The notes: generated from the sequence alone by a model not told the origin. A DNA stretch of 64,000 bases from DASRIA01 sp963724065 (GCA_963724065.1 CAVRTB010000001.1:688211-752210); one strand, 5' to 3'; shown: positions 15,909 through 25,109, counted from the stretch's first letter. Made by a program: numbers and translations.

Positions 15909-18425
15909 ATGGGAGCCGTGAACCCCCGAGACGACGGTCCGCAGGATCGCTACGACGCCCGCGCGATCGAACGCCGCTGGCAGGAGTTGTGGGAGCGCGA
16001 GGGCACTTGGCAGGTGCCGAGCCCCGGCGAGCCGGGCTTCGACCCGGACGCGCCCGAGAGCTACGTGCTCGAGATGCTGCCCTACCCGTCGGGCGAGCCC
16101 CACATCGGGCATCTGAAGAACTACTCGATGGGAGATGTGCTCGCGCACTACCGCCGCCGGCGCGGGATGCGCGTGCTGCACCCGATGGGCTACGACGCCT
16201 TCGGGCTGCCCGCGGAGAACCACGCGATCCGCACCGGCGAGCACCCGGCGGTCTCGACGAACAACTCGATCGAGGAGTTCCGCCGCCAGTTTCGCTCGTG
16301 GGGCGTGTCGATCGACTGGCGCCGCGAGTTCGGCACGCATGAGCCGCGCTACTACCGCTGGACGCAGTGGATCTTCCTGAAGCTCTACGAGCGCGGCCTC
16401 GCGTACCGCAAGCGCGCTCCGGTCAAGTGGTGTCCCCACGACCAGACCGTGCTCGCCAACGAGCAGGTGATCGACGGCAAGTGCGAGCGCTGCGGCAGCG
16501 TCGTCGAGGTCCGCCAGCTCGAGCAATGGTTCTTCAAGATCACCGACTACGCAGACCGCCTGCTCGAGGACTTCGACCTGCTCGATTCGTGGCCGCAGCG
16601 GGTGATCACGATGCAGCGCAACTGGATCGGCCGCTCGGAGGGGGCCGAGGTCGTCTTCACGTGTGCCGAGCCGCCGGTCGAGTTTCCGGTCTTCACCACA
16701 CGCCCGGACACGCTGTTCGGTGCGACGTTCTTCGTGCTCGCGCCCGAGCATCCCGACATCGAGCGGCTGGTCGAGGGCACAGGCATGGAGGACCGCGTGC
16801 GCGAGTACGTCCAGACGGCGCTGAAGGAGTCGACCGAGGAGCGCGCCGAGACCGACCGTGAGAAGACGGGTGTGTTCACCGGCCGCGAGGTGATCAACCC
16901 CGCGACGCAGGAGCCGATCCCGGTGTACGTGTCGGACTACGTACTGATGGAGTACGGGACCGGGGCCGTGATGGGGGTGCCCGCGCACGACGAGCGCGAC
17001 TTCGAGTTCGCGAAGCGGTTCGGCCTGCTGATCCGGCGGGTGGTCGAGCCGGCCGGGGCGCAGGTGCACGAGGACCAGGCCTTCGTCGCGCACTCGGGCG
17101 ACGAGCGGCTGGTCAACTCGGGGCACTTCACCGGGATGTCGGTCGCGGAGGGAACGGAGGCGATCATCCGCTGGCTCGAGGGCGAGGGCAAGGGCCGCAG
17201 GGCGGTCAGCTATCGGCTGCGCGACTGGCTCGTGTCGCGCCAGCGCTATTGGGGCGCGCCGATCCCGATGGTCTACTGCGAAACGGACGGCCTCGTGCCC
17301 GTCCCCGAGGACCAACTGCCCGTGCTGCTCCCCGACATCGCCGACTACGCGCCGCAGGGCAAGTCGCCGCTCGCCTCGAGCGAGGAGTTCGTCAACACGA
17401 CGTGCCCCGCGTGCGGTGGGCCGGCGCGGCGCGAGACCGACACGATGGACACCTTCGTCGACTCGTCGTGGTACTTCCTGCGCTACTGCGACCCCGACAA
17501 CGAGCAGGCTCCGTGGTCGCGCGAGGCCGTCGACCATTGGATGGCGGTCGACCAGTACATCGGCGGCGTCGAGCACGCGATCCTGCACCTCATGTACGCG
17601 CGCTTCTTCACCAAGGCGCTCGCGGACATGGATCTCGTCGGCTTCCTCGAGCCCTTCGCCAACCTCTTCACGCAGGGGATGATCACCTACCAGGGCGCGA
17701 AGATGTCCAAGTCGAAGGGCAACACGATCAGTCCCTCGACCTACGTCGAGCGCTTCGGCGCCGACACGGCGCGCTGCTACATCCTCTTCCTCGGGCCGCC
17801 CGACCAGGACGCCGACTGGTCCGACGACGGTCTCGGCGGCGTGCACCGCTTCCTCGGGCGGGTGCACCGGCTGCAGCCCGGGACGGGCGACCCGCTCGTC
17901 TCCCCAGCGGCCGGTGGCCTCGCCGGCAGCGCGCTCGACGTGGCGCGCAAGGCCCACTGGGCGATCGCGAAGGTGACCGCGGACATCGAGCGCTTCCAGT
18001 TCAACACCGCGATCGCCGCGCTCATGGAGCTGGTCAACGAGATCTATCGCGGCGATGCCCAGCTGCGCGGCGACGAGGCCGGCGAGCGCACCCTGTCGTT
18101 CGCCGTCGCGACCGTCGCGTCGCTGCTGTTCCCGTTCGCCCCGCATCTCTCCTCGGAGGTGTACGAGCGGGTCACCGGCGCACGCGTGTGGGAGGCGCCG
18201 TGGCCCGAGGCCGACCCCGCGTTCCTCGCGCGCGACACCGTGAACGTCGTGATCCAGGTCAACGGCAAGGTGCGCGACAGCGTCGAGGTGGACGCGGGGA
18301 CCGGAGCGGATGACCTGAAGCGCGCCGCGCGCGAGCGCCCGAAGGTGCAGCGCCACCTGGACGGCGGTGAGGTCGTGCGGGAGATCGTGGTCCCGGGGAA
18401 GCTCGTGAACTTCGTTATCAGGTAA
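15909..18425 (+). CDS. leuS: Leucyl-tRNA synthetase
   Basis: Charges tRNA-Leu; class I synthetase of 838 aa. Motifs: HIGH (PHIGHLKNYSMGDV) near residue 66, a CP1 editing domain with GTGAVMGVPAHDERD near 355, and KMSKS (AKMSKSKGN) near 598; anticodon-binding and C-terminal domains follow. ATG 15909 is preferred to the much longer open frame upstream, which lies opposite the DUF1800 gene; GTG 15918 is an alternative because TTTAAT lies 7 nt before it. Divergent from DUF1800. Confidence 0.97.
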   Translation: MGAVNPRDDGPQDRYDARAIERRWQELWEREGTWQVPSPGEPGFDPDAPESYVLEMLPYPSGEPHIGHLKNYSMGDVLAHYRRRRGMRVLHPMGYDAFGLPAENHAIRTGEHPAVSTNNSIEEFRRQFRSWGVSIDWRREFGTHEPRYYRWTQWIFLKLYERGLAYRKRAPVKWCPHDQTVLANEQVIDGKCERCGSVVEVRQLEQWFFKITDYADRLLEDFDLLDSWPQRVITMQRNWIGRSEGAEVVFTCAEPPVEFPVFTTRPDTLFGATFFVLAPEHPDIERLVEGTGMEDRVREYVQTALKESTEERAETDREKTGVFTGREVINPATQEPIPVYVSDYVLMEYGTGAVMGVPAHDERDFEFAKRFGLLIRRVVEPAGAQVHEDQAFVAHSGDERLVNSGHFTGMSVAEGTEAIIRWLEGEGKGRRAVSYRLRDWLVSRQRYWGAPIPMVYCETDGLVPVPEDQLPVLLPDIADYAPQGKSPLASSEEFVNTTCPACGGPARRETDTMDTFVDSSWYFLRYCDPDNEQAPWSREAVDHWMAVDQYIGGVEHAILHLMYARFFTKALADMDLVGFLEPFANLFTQGMITYQGAKMSKSKGNTISPSTYVERFGADTARCYILFLGPPDQDADWSDDGLGGVHRFLGRVHRLQPGTGDPLVSPAAGGLAGSALDVARKAHWAIAKVTADIERFQFNTAIAALMELVNEIYRGDAQLRGDEAGERTLSFAVATVASLLFPFAPHLSSEVYERVTGARVWEAPWPEADPAFLARDTVNVVIQVNGKVRDSVEVDAGTGADDLKRAARERPKVQRHLDGGEVVREIVVPGKLVNFVIR

Positions 18426-18443
18426 CTGGCCCGCCGCGTCCCG

Positions 18444-18459
18444 AGGGCCCATAGGCCCT
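18444..18459 (+). terminator. Short hairpin after leuS
   Basis: AGGGCC-CATA-GGCCCT directly after leuS; no T-run. Its last base is the first base of the TAAGAT box of the next gene, so termination and initiation signals overlap. Confidence 0.4.
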
Positions 18460-18464
18460 AAGAT
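18459..18464 (+). promoter_or_regulatory. Leaderless -10 box (TAAGAT) of the cupin gene
   Basis: TAAGAT ends 7 nt before GTG 18472; no Shine-Dalgarno sequence. Confidence 0.6.
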
Positions 18465-18471
18465 CCGGCGC

Positions 18472-18867
18472 GTGAGGCTCCGGCGCCTTTCAGAAGCGGC
18501 CGTGGAGGAGCGCGGCCGGCTTCGCTCCCACTTCCTGATGGATGCGGGCGACCTCGGATCGCGGAACATCACCGTGACCTGGGTCGACGTGCCTCCGGGC
18601 GCGGAGCAACGGGCGCATTCGCATCCCGACGCGGAGCAGGTCTACGTGATCGTGCGGGGCCGCGGGCGCATGACGGTCGCCGGCGATGTCGAGGACGTGG
18701 GTGAGGGCGATCTCGTGTTCATCCCACCCTCGACCGCGCACGCGATCGTCAACGACGGGTCCGAGGACCTCGTCTACGTGTCGGCCGCATCGCCGCCCGT
18801 CTCGATGGAGGAGCTGTACAGCGCGGACCTCGCGCCCGATATGTCGGGCTACGACGAGGACGACTAG
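18472..18867 (+). CDS. Small cupin-domain protein
   Basis: 131-aa single cupin barrel. Motif 1 reads PPGAEQRAHSHPDAEQVYVIVRGRG near residue 40 (two His, one Glu) and motif 2 reads GDLVFIPPSTAHAI near 82 (His), the usual metal ligands. Ligand or reaction is not readable; such proteins range from sugar-phosphate enzymes to sensors. It stands alone between leuS and comEA with its own promoter. Confidence 0.85.
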   Translation: MRLRRLSEAAVEERGRLRSHFLMDAGDLGSRNITVTWVDVPPGAEQRAHSHPDAEQVYVIVRGRGRMTVAGDVEDVGEGDLVFIPPSTAHAIVNDGSEDLVYVSAASPPVSMEELYSADLAPDMSGYDEDD

Positions 18868-18939
18868 GACGGGTTTACCAGCGCGCGAGTAGCGACACAT
18901 CCTTGACACGGGTGTCTGGAGCTGCGCGCGTGTCCCGCC

Positions 18940-18945
18940 TAGTCT
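18940..18945 (+). promoter_or_regulatory. -10 box (TAGTCT) of comEA
   Basis: TAGTCT ends 10 nt before ATG 18956. A TTGACA at 18903-18908 is too far upstream (31 bp) to be its -35. Confidence 0.4.
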
Positions 18946-18955
18946 CGATCGCAGC

Positions 18956-19537
18956 ATGGTCGAGATCTCCAGGCAGCAGCTCGTCGTCTACGCGGCCGCC
19001 CTGTTGGCGGTCCTCTTGATCGGCGCCCGCTACCTGAAGGCCGAGCGTGATTCGCCGGCCGTCGGCGGGCAGCCGCAGGCGGTCGCGGTGGAACGCTCGG
19101 GCTCGGGCGGCGTGGTGGTTCACGTCGTGGGTGCCGTGCGGCGCCCCGGCGTGTACCGGCTGCCTGCCTGGGCGCGACTCGGCGGCGCGCTGCGGCGCGC
19201 CGGCGGCGCGACCGGCCGGGCGGACCTCGTCGGGGTCAACCTCGCGGCGAAGGTGTCCGACGGCCAGCAGGTGATCGTGCCCGTGCGCGGTCCGGGGGCA
19301 GGGCAGGCGGCCGCGGGTGTGCCGGCCTTGCCCGGCGCGGCCGCACAGCCCGTGAGTCTCAACACCGCGACCGTGGAGCAGCTCGACGAGCTCGACGGGA
19401 TCGGGCCCTCGACGGCCCAGAAGATCCTCGACTGGCGCAAGGACCACGGTGGGTTCGGCTCCGTCGACGACCTCAAGCAGGTGAGCGGGATCGGCCCGAA
19501 GCGCTTCGAGGTGCTGAAGGAGAAGGTGCGCATGTGA
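18956..19537 (+). CDS. comEA: ComEA-type DNA-binding competence protein
   Basis: 193 aa. One N-terminal membrane segment (residues 9-24), a SLBB-type region around VVVHVVGAVRRPGVYRLP and a C-terminal helix-hairpin-helix pair (LNTATVEQLDELDGIGPSTAQKIL...LKQVSGIGPKRFEVLKEKV). It is expected to hold extracellular double-stranded DNA and hand it to ComEC. It is followed by comEC after 7 bp. No comEB or pilus genes are in the window, so natural competence is possible but not shown. Confidence 0.93.
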   Translation: MVEISRQQLVVYAAALLAVLLIGARYLKAERDSPAVGGQPQAVAVERSGSGGVVVHVVGAVRRPGVYRLPAWARLGGALRRAGGATGRADLVGVNLAAKVSDGQQVIVPVRGPGAGQAAAGVPALPGAAAQPVSLNTATVEQLDELDGIGPSTAQKILDWRKDHGGFGSVDDLKQVSGIGPKRFEVLKEKVRM

Positions 19538-19544
19538 GCGGCTG

Positions 19545-21854
19545 ATGGACCACTGCACAACGCTCGCCCGCCATCCGCGGCATGTGGCACTGGCCTCGCT
19601 GGCCGCCGGGCTCGCGCTCGCCGGGCACGTGCCAGTGTCACTGGCGGCCGGCGCCGGCGCGGCGGTGGCGCTGGCCACGATCGCACCGCCGCGATCGTGG
19701 GTGCTGCTCGTCGCGGTCGTGGCCCTGCCGCCGGCCGGCGCGTGGATCGGGGGCGCGCGGCTCGAGGCGATCCACCGCTCGCCGCTCGTGGCCGACGTGG
19801 GCTCGGGCGCGGCGCTGCGCGGCCACGTCGTGCGCCGGGAGCGCGAGTCGTTCGGCAGCACGCGGGTGCGCGTGCGGGTCGCCGCGGTGCGCAGGGACGG
19901 CGTGTGGCGTCCGGTCGGAGGACTCGTCCAGGTGCGCGCCCGGGGACGGGCTCGGATACAGCCGGCAATCGGCGACGAGGTCGAGGCCTCCGGAGCGCTC
20001 GCCGTCCCGGGCGCCGGTACGCAGGGCTCCGGCTACGCCGAGTACCTGCGCCGCGCAGGGGTGCACGTCGTGCTCCACGCGGACCATCTCCGATCGACGG
20101 GGCGCCGCCGCGGCGGCCTCGCGGGAGTGCTCGACGCGATTCGGCGACGCGCGGAGGCGGGGGTCGGCGCGGGACTGGGCGAGCCGCGCGGGGCGCTCGC
20201 CCGGGGCATGGTGCTCGGTGCCGACGAGGACATCCCCGACGCGATGGCGGAGGACTTCAAGCGCTCCGGCCTGGCGCACGTGCTGGCGGTGAGCGGCCAG
20301 AACGTGACCCTGCTCGCGGTGCTCGCGTGGCCGTTGCTGGGGGCCCTGGGCCTGTCGCGCGGACCGCGCCTGTGGGCCGTGGTCGGCCTGATCGCGCTCT
20401 ACGTCCCGCTCACCGGGGCCGGCCCGTCGATCGTGCGCGCCGGCGCGATGGGCATCGCCGGCACGCTGGCGGCGCTCGCCGGCCGGCCGGCCGCGCGCTG
20501 GTACGGCCTGCTCGTCGCGTGCGTCGTGACGCTCGCGCTCGACCCGCTCGCGTGGCGGGACGTCGGATGGCAGCTCAGCTTCGCCGCGGTGATCGGGATC
20601 TTCGCCCTCGCACGTCCGCTCGGGCGGGCGCTCGGCCCGTTGCCGGAGCCGCTGCGCGGCGGCGCGGCGCTGACGGTCGCGGCGACGCTCGCGACCGCGC
20701 CGCTGATGGCGTTCCACTTCGACCGGGTATCGCTCGCGGCACTGCCCGCCAACCTCGTCGCCCTGCCCGCGATCGCGCCGGTGATGTGGCTGGGCATGCT
20801 GAGCGCCGCTGCCGGACAGGTCGCACTCGGGCCCGCCGAGCTGCTGAACGCGGTGAGCGCATTCTGCCTCGCGCACGTCGACGCGGTGGCACGGTGGGGG
20901 GCACGCCTGCCCGGGTCTGCGCTCGACGTGCGGATCGGCTCAGCGGGGGCGCTCGCCGCGACCTACCTGGTGGGCGCGGTCTCGCTGTGGGGGCTGTCCC
21001 GCCTGGCGCGCGGCACGCGCGTCGCGCTGCTCGCGGGTCTTGCGACGGCGCTCACGGTCACCTGCGCCGCGGTGCTCGTGCTTGCCACGCCGTCCGGCCC
21101 GCCGCGCCACTTCACGGCCACGTTCCTCGACGTCGGGCAAGGCGACGCGACGCTGCTCCAGGAGCCCGGCGGGGCAACGGTGCTCGTCGACGCCGGCCCA
21201 CCGGGATCCGGTGTCGCGGAGAAGCTGCGCGATCGCGGCATCGACACGATCGACCTCGCCGTGTTGACCCATGCGCAGGAGGATCACGAGGGCGGCTTCG
21301 AGGAGGTCCTCGGGTCGCTGCGCGTGCGCACGTTGCTCGACGGCGGCCTGCCCGACGACGGGCCCGGCCACCGCAGGATCGTCGCGATCGCCCGCGCCCG
21401 AGGCGCTCGCGTGGTGCGGTCGCGCGCGGGGCAGCGACTGCGGGTCGGGCGCGGGTTGCTGCTGCGCGTCGTCCACGCAGCGGGCGGTGCGACGGCCGAC
21501 GAGGACCCGAACCTGCGCGCGACGGTGATCCTCGCTTCCTACAGCGGCTTCGACGTGTTCCTGCCGGCCGATGCCGAGAGCGAGGTGACCGCGGCGCTCG
21601 CGCTCCCGGACGTGGACGCGATGAAGGTCGCCCACCACGGCAGCGCCGACGAGGGCCTCGCCGGGCTGCTGGCTCGCCTGCGGCCCGAGGTCGCCGTGAT
21701 CGAGGCAGGCCGCGGCAACCGGTTCGGGCACCCGCACCCGGACACGCTGCGGGCGCTCCGAGCGGCGGTCCCGAGCGTGATGCGCACCGATCGCGACGGC
21801 GACGTCGCCGTGACGCTCCAGAACGGGCGCGCGCGTGTGGCGCGCGGCCGCTAG
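19545..21854 (+). CDS. comEC: ComEC/Rec2 DNA-uptake channel
   Basis: 769-aa polytopic membrane protein that passes single-stranded DNA into the cell. An N-terminal DUF4131-like OB region (to about 170) is followed by the competence membrane domain with AEDFKRSGLAHVLAVSGQNV near 228, and a C-terminal metallo-beta-lactamase domain from about 515 with DVGQGDATLL, the metal motif HAQEDHEGG near 578 and MKVAHHGS near 690. The nuclease-type domain looks intact. ATG 19545 follows the comEA stop by 7 bp. Confidence 0.94.
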   Translation: MDHCTTLARHPRHVALASLAAGLALAGHVPVSLAAGAGAAVALATIAPPRSWVLLVAVVALPPAGAWIGGARLEAIHRSPLVADVGSGAALRGHVVRRERESFGSTRVRVRVAAVRRDGVWRPVGGLVQVRARGRARIQPAIGDEVEASGALAVPGAGTQGSGYAEYLRRAGVHVVLHADHLRSTGRRRGGLAGVLDAIRRRAEAGVGAGLGEPRGALARGMVLGADEDIPDAMAEDFKRSGLAHVLAVSGQNVTLLAVLAWPLLGALGLSRGPRLWAVVGLIALYVPLTGAGPSIVRAGAMGIAGTLAALAGRPAARWYGLLVACVVTLALDPLAWRDVGWQLSFAAVIGIFALARPLGRALGPLPEPLRGGAALTVAATLATAPLMAFHFDRVSLAALPANLVALPAIAPVMWLGMLSAAAGQVALGPAELLNAVSAFCLAHVDAVARWGARLPGSALDVRIGSAGALAATYLVGAVSLWGLSRLARGTRVALLAGLATALTVTCAAVLVLATPSGPPRHFTATFLDVGQGDATLLQEPGGATVLVDAGPPGSGVAEKLRDRGIDTIDLAVLTHAQEDHEGGFEEVLGSLRVRTLLDGGLPDDGPGHRRIVAIARARGARVVRSRAGQRLRVGRGLLLRVVHAAGGATADEDPNLRATVILASYSGFDVFLPADAESEVTAALALPDVDAMKVAHHGSADEGLAGLLARLRPEVAVIEAGRGNRFGHPHPDTLRALRAAVPSVMRTDRDGDVAVTLQNGRARVARGR

Positions 21855-21880
21855 CGCCGGGAGCGTTCCTGCGCCTGAAG

Positions 21881-21886
21881 TATCCT
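21881..21886 (+). promoter_or_regulatory. Leaderless -10 box (TATCCT) of holA
   Basis: TATCCT ends 7 nt before ATG 21894. Confidence 0.6.
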
Positions 21887-21893
21887 CGCCCGC

Positions 21894-22859
21894 ATGGCCG
21901 GCCCCGATCTCAAGCCCGTCTACCTGGTCCACGGCGACGACGAGGTAAAGATCGACGCCTGGCGCGCGCGGATCCGCAAGCGCGCCGAGACAGAGGGCGC
22001 GTCCATCGAGCTGATGGACGGCGAGCGCGACTCGGGCGAGTCGGTCGCGATCGCGATGTCGTCGCTCACGTTCTCGATGGGGATCCGCTACATCGTCGTC
22101 GACGCGATCGAGCGCTGGAAGGACAAGGACGTGATCCACGTCGTGGAGGCACTCGCGTCGCCGCCTCCGGAGACGGTGGTGGTCTTGGTCGGAACGAGTC
22201 GACCGGCCAAGAAGTGGTCTGTGTCGGAGAAGCTGGTGAAGGCCGTTCAGAAGGCCGGCGGCGAGGCTGCGGAGTTGGCCAGGCCGAAAGGCGGTCAGCT
22301 GCCGCGCTGGGTCGCAGAGCAGGGCGCCGCGCTCGGCCTCGCGCTCGACCGCGACGCCGCTCAGGCGCTCGTCGAACGGATCGGGACGAGGCAGCGTCGC
22401 CTCCAGCGCGAGCTCGAGAAGATCGCGCAATACGCGCCCGAGGGAGGAAAGGTCGACGTCCAGCTCGTCGAGCTGCTCACCGCGGCGGACGTCGAGGCCG
22501 AGGCCTACGAGCTGGCCGACGCATTGATCGAGGGCGACACGGCGCTCGCGCTCGCACGCGCCGAGGATCTCCGCGACCGCGACGAGGACATCATGCGCCT
22601 CCTCTACGCGATGCTGCGCCGCGCACACGACATGCGCCGCGCCTGGGCGATCCTCGAGGCGGGGGGCACGAGCCAGGACGTGACGGCGGCAGTCGGGATG
22701 CCTCCGTGGCTCGCCAAGCGACTCGCTGCGCAGGCGCGAAACGCCGACCCGGACCGGCTGGAGCGGATCGCCGCGCGCCTCGCCGACCTCGACTACGCGA
22801 TCCGTGGCGGTGGCAACCGCGACACGGACACCGCGCTGACGCTCACGCTGGCCGCTTGA
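21894..22859 (+). CDS. holA: DNA polymerase III delta subunit
   Basis: 321-aa clamp-loader subunit that opens the beta clamp. N-terminal DLKPVYLVHGDDEVKIDAWRARI, the central three-helix region EKLVKAVQKAGGEAAELARP and the C-terminal QEALDLA-type region (LADALIEGDTALALARAEDL, then LLYAMLRRAHDMRRAW) match the family. It follows comEC, a common order, and converges with rpsT. Confidence 0.93.
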   Translation: MAGPDLKPVYLVHGDDEVKIDAWRARIRKRAETEGASIELMDGERDSGESVAIAMSSLTFSMGIRYIVVDAIERWKDKDVIHVVEALASPPPETVVVLVGTSRPAKKWSVSEKLVKAVQKAGGEAAELARPKGGQLPRWVAEQGAALGLALDRDAAQALVERIGTRQRRLQRELEKIAQYAPEGGKVDVQLVELLTAADVEAEAYELADALIEGDTALALARAEDLRDRDEDIMRLLYAMLRRAHDMRRAWAILEAGGTSQDVTAAVGMPPWLAKRLAAQARNADPDRLERIAARLADLDYAIRGGGNRDTDTALTLTLAA

Positions 22860-22885
22860 CGCAGCGGCGGGCGCTCAGCGGCTTA

Positions 22886-23152
22886 CTAGGCCGTGGCGCG
22901 GGCGCGGATGCGTGCCGCGCGGGACTTCTTGCGGGCCGCGTTGTTGCGGTGCAGCGCCCCGTGCTCGGCGGCCTTGTCGATGTTCGAGACGAGCGTGCGG
23001 TGCTCGGTTTCGATCGCGTCCTTGTCACCGGCCTCGACAGCCGCCTCGAGGCGGCGGAAGTAGGTCTTCACGGTCGACGTGCGCCGGCGGTTCTCGACCC
23101 GCTCGCGCTCTGACCGGTGAATGCGTTTTTCTTGTGACTTGATGTTGGCCAC
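22886..23152 (-). CDS. rpsT: 30S ribosomal protein S20
   Basis: 88-aa helical protein binding 16S rRNA. N-terminus (M)ANIKSQEKRIHRSERERVENRR and C-terminus LHRNNAARKKSRAARI are diagnostic. GTG 23152 fits the family N-terminus and lies 11 nt after a TATACT box; the frame stays open upstream but that part overlaps murJ and is not coding. Divergent from murJ with only 66 bp between the two starts. Confidence 0.96.
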   Translation of the reverse strand: MANIKSQEKRIHRSERERVENRRRTSTVKTYFRRLEAAVEAGDKDAIETEHRTLVSNIDKAAEHGALHRNNAARKKSRAARIRARATA

Positions 23153-23163
23153 GGCGGCGGCGA

Positions 23164-23169
23164 AGTATA
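23164..23169 (-). promoter_or_regulatory. -10 box (TATACT) of rpsT
   Basis: Near-consensus TATACT, 11 nt before the GTG at 23152; no Shine-Dalgarno, so a leader of only a few bases is likely. Confidence 0.55.
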
Positions 23170-23218
23170 GCGGCGGGTCGCTCCTCGCCCGGTTGGGCCG
23201 GGCCTGGCCGGCCGTGCC

Positions 23219-24832
23219 GTGACGCAGGATCCCGCGCCGGAGCCCGGGTCCGAGCCCGCGCAGGAGCCGCGCGCCGGCCGTCTCGCGCTCTCGACGGCCT
23301 TCTTCGCGTTCGCGACGGCGCTGTCCCGGATCGCCGGTCTCGTCAGGGAGATCGTCGCGGCCGGCTACTTCGGCGTGAAAGGGCCGATGAGCGCCTTCAC
23401 GATCGCCTTTCAGGTCCCGAATCTGGTCCGCAGCCTGTTTGCCGATGCGGCGCTCCAGGCGGCGTTCGTGCCGGTTTTCACCGAGCAACTCGAGCACCGC
23501 AGCCGCCAGGAGGCGTTCCGCGTCGCGTCCGGGCTGCTGTTCGTGATCTCCGTGTCGCTCGGTGTGCTCACGGCTGCGTTCGTCCTGGCGGCGCCTGTGA
23601 TCATGCCGCTGTTCGCACCCGGCTTCGATCAGCAGCTCACGGACCTGACGGTCAACCTGGCACAGCTGCTGTTCCCGATCGTGCTGCTGCTCGGCCTCTC
23701 GGGGCTCGTGGTCGGCGTCCTCAACAGCTTCGACCAGTTCGCGGTCCCCGCGCTTGCCCCGCTCGCCTGGAACTTCGCGATCATCGCGACGCTCGTGGTG
23801 CTCGTCCCCCAGTTCGACGGCGACGAGCGCATCTACGCCTACGCGATCGGAGTGCTGATCGGGACGCTCGTCCAGCTGCTGCTCCCCCTGCCGTGGCTGC
23901 GGCGCACCGGCTTTCGCATCGCGCGCGACTTCAACTGGCGCGACGAGCGCGTGATGCGGGTTCTGAAGCTGATGTTCCCCGTCACGATCGGGCTCGGGCT
24001 GATCAACTTCAACCTGTCCGTGGACAGCATCTTCGCGACCTTCATCTCCGAGGAGGCGCCGGCGGCGATCGACAAGGCGTTCCGGATCTACATGCTCCCT
24101 CAGGGCGTGTTCGCGGTCGCGATCGCGACAGTCCTGTTTCCCACCTTCTCGCGCCTCGCGACGCGCGGCGACACCGAGGGCCTGCGCAACGTGCAGGGCA
24201 CCGGCACCCGCCAGATGCTCTTGCTGCTCGTGCCGTGCGCGGCCCTGATGATGGTGCTGAGCGAGCCGATCACCCGGATCATCTACCAGCGCGGCGAGTT
24301 CGACGCGGCGCAGACCGACCTCGTCTCCGAGGCGCTGTTCTTCTTCGCGCTCTCCCTGCCGTTCGCCGGCGTCAACCTGATTCTGATCCGCACCTTCTTC
24401 AGTCTTCAGACGCCGTGGACGCCGACGTTCATCGCGCTCGCCAACCTCGTGATCAACGCCGGCCTCGACGCGATCCTCTACGAGCCGATGGGGATCGGCG
24501 GCATCCCGCTCGCAACCGCGATCGTCTCGCTGGTCACGACGATCGCGCTCGCGCTCGTGCTGCGCGGGCGCCTCGGCGGGATCGACATGGCGCGGACGGT
24601 CCACGCCGGGGTGCGGATCCTCGCTGCCGGCGCGCTCTGCACGGGCGTCGCGCTGGGGGCGCGGGCGGCACTCGCCGGCCTCGACGACACGCTGCTGGCG
24701 CAGACTGCGCTGGTGGCGGTGTCGTCGGTCGCCGGCCTGGCCGTGTACGGCGCCGTGGTGACGGCAACACGCGTCGAAGAGGCCCACCAGATCACGACCC
24801 TGGTCCGCGGCCAGCTCGCGCGGCTGCGTTAG
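23219..24832 (+). CDS. murJ: Lipid II flippase MurJ
   Basis: 537-aa MviN-family membrane protein that flips lipid II to the outer face. About 14 hydrophobic segments; the N-terminal TAFFAFATALSRIAGLVREIVAAGYFG and MSAFTIAFQVPNLVRSLFADAALQAAFVPVF are characteristic. GTG start at 23219; the first 30 residues are Pro/Glu-rich and cytosolic. Divergent from rpsT. A 38-bp palindrome follows the stop. Confidence 0.94.
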   Translation: MTQDPAPEPGSEPAQEPRAGRLALSTAFFAFATALSRIAGLVREIVAAGYFGVKGPMSAFTIAFQVPNLVRSLFADAALQAAFVPVFTEQLEHRSRQEAFRVASGLLFVISVSLGVLTAAFVLAAPVIMPLFAPGFDQQLTDLTVNLAQLLFPIVLLLGLSGLVVGVLNSFDQFAVPALAPLAWNFAIIATLVVLVPQFDGDERIYAYAIGVLIGTLVQLLLPLPWLRRTGFRIARDFNWRDERVMRVLKLMFPVTIGLGLINFNLSVDSIFATFISEEAPAAIDKAFRIYMLPQGVFAVAIATVLFPTFSRLATRGDTEGLRNVQGTGTRQMLLLLVPCAALMMVLSEPITRIIYQRGEFDAAQTDLVSEALFFFALSLPFAGVNLILIRTFFSLQTPWTPTFIALANLVINAGLDAILYEPMGIGGIPLATAIVSLVTTIALALVLRGRLGGIDMARTVHAGVRILAAGALCTGVALGARAALAGLDDTLLAQTALVAVSSVAGLAVYGAVVTATRVEEAHQITTLVRGQLARLR

Positions 24833-24841
24833 CCGATTGAC

Positions 24842-24879
24842 TGGACAGTTGAGTACCCCATGGGGTACTCAGCTGTCCA
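24842..24879. repeat. 38-bp near-perfect palindrome after murJ
   Basis: TGGACAG-t-TGAGTACCCC joined to GGGGTACTCA-g-CTGTCCA around a central AT, one mismatched pair only. It begins 9 bp after the murJ stop. It can form a hairpin with a minimal loop or bind a dimeric protein; there is no T-run. Confidence 0.85.
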
Positions 24880-24930
24880 CTGAATGCGATCCGTGCTCTG
24901 AGACCTTCCCGAGCCGCCGTCCCTCGCACC

Positions 24931-24936
24931 TATCCT
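24931..24936 (+). promoter_or_regulatory. -10 box (TATCCT) upstream of lepA
   Basis: TATCCT ends 8 nt before ATG 24945 of a short frame and 173 nt before lepA. It is the only good promoter in the murJ-lepA gap. Confidence 0.5.
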
Positions 24937-24944
24937 TAGGGCCC

Positions 24945-25103
24945 ATGCCAATAGGTCTGCACGTCCGAGGCAGCCGCTCTGCGGCGCCGGGAGCCACCCG
25001 ATCCGTTCGCCGCACCACCGGTGCGTCTTCACGGCTCGTGCGGCCCCTGGCATCCATGGCTCGACGACCTCAGGCGCACATCCCTACCGACATGGACCCT
25101 TAG
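24945..25103 (+). CDS. Candidate upstream ORF (52 aa) in the lepA leader
   Basis: MPIGLHVRGSRS... ends with TAG six bases before the lepA ATG, in the same frame as lepA. It is Arg/Pro/Ala-rich with no recognisable domain. Support is positional: a -10 box 8 nt ahead in the leaderless arrangement, and a stop placed for reinitiation at lepA, which lacks its own Shine-Dalgarno. It may be a regulatory leader ORF or chance. Confidence 0.35.
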   Translation: MPIGLHVRGSRSAAPGATRSVRRTTGASSRLVRPLASMARRPQAHIPTDMDP

Positions 25104-25109
25104 CCCGAG

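Noticed and set aside
18903..18908. TTGACA as -35 of comEA
   Set aside because: It is 31 bp from the -10-like box at 18940, and no other -10 lies at 16-18 bp.
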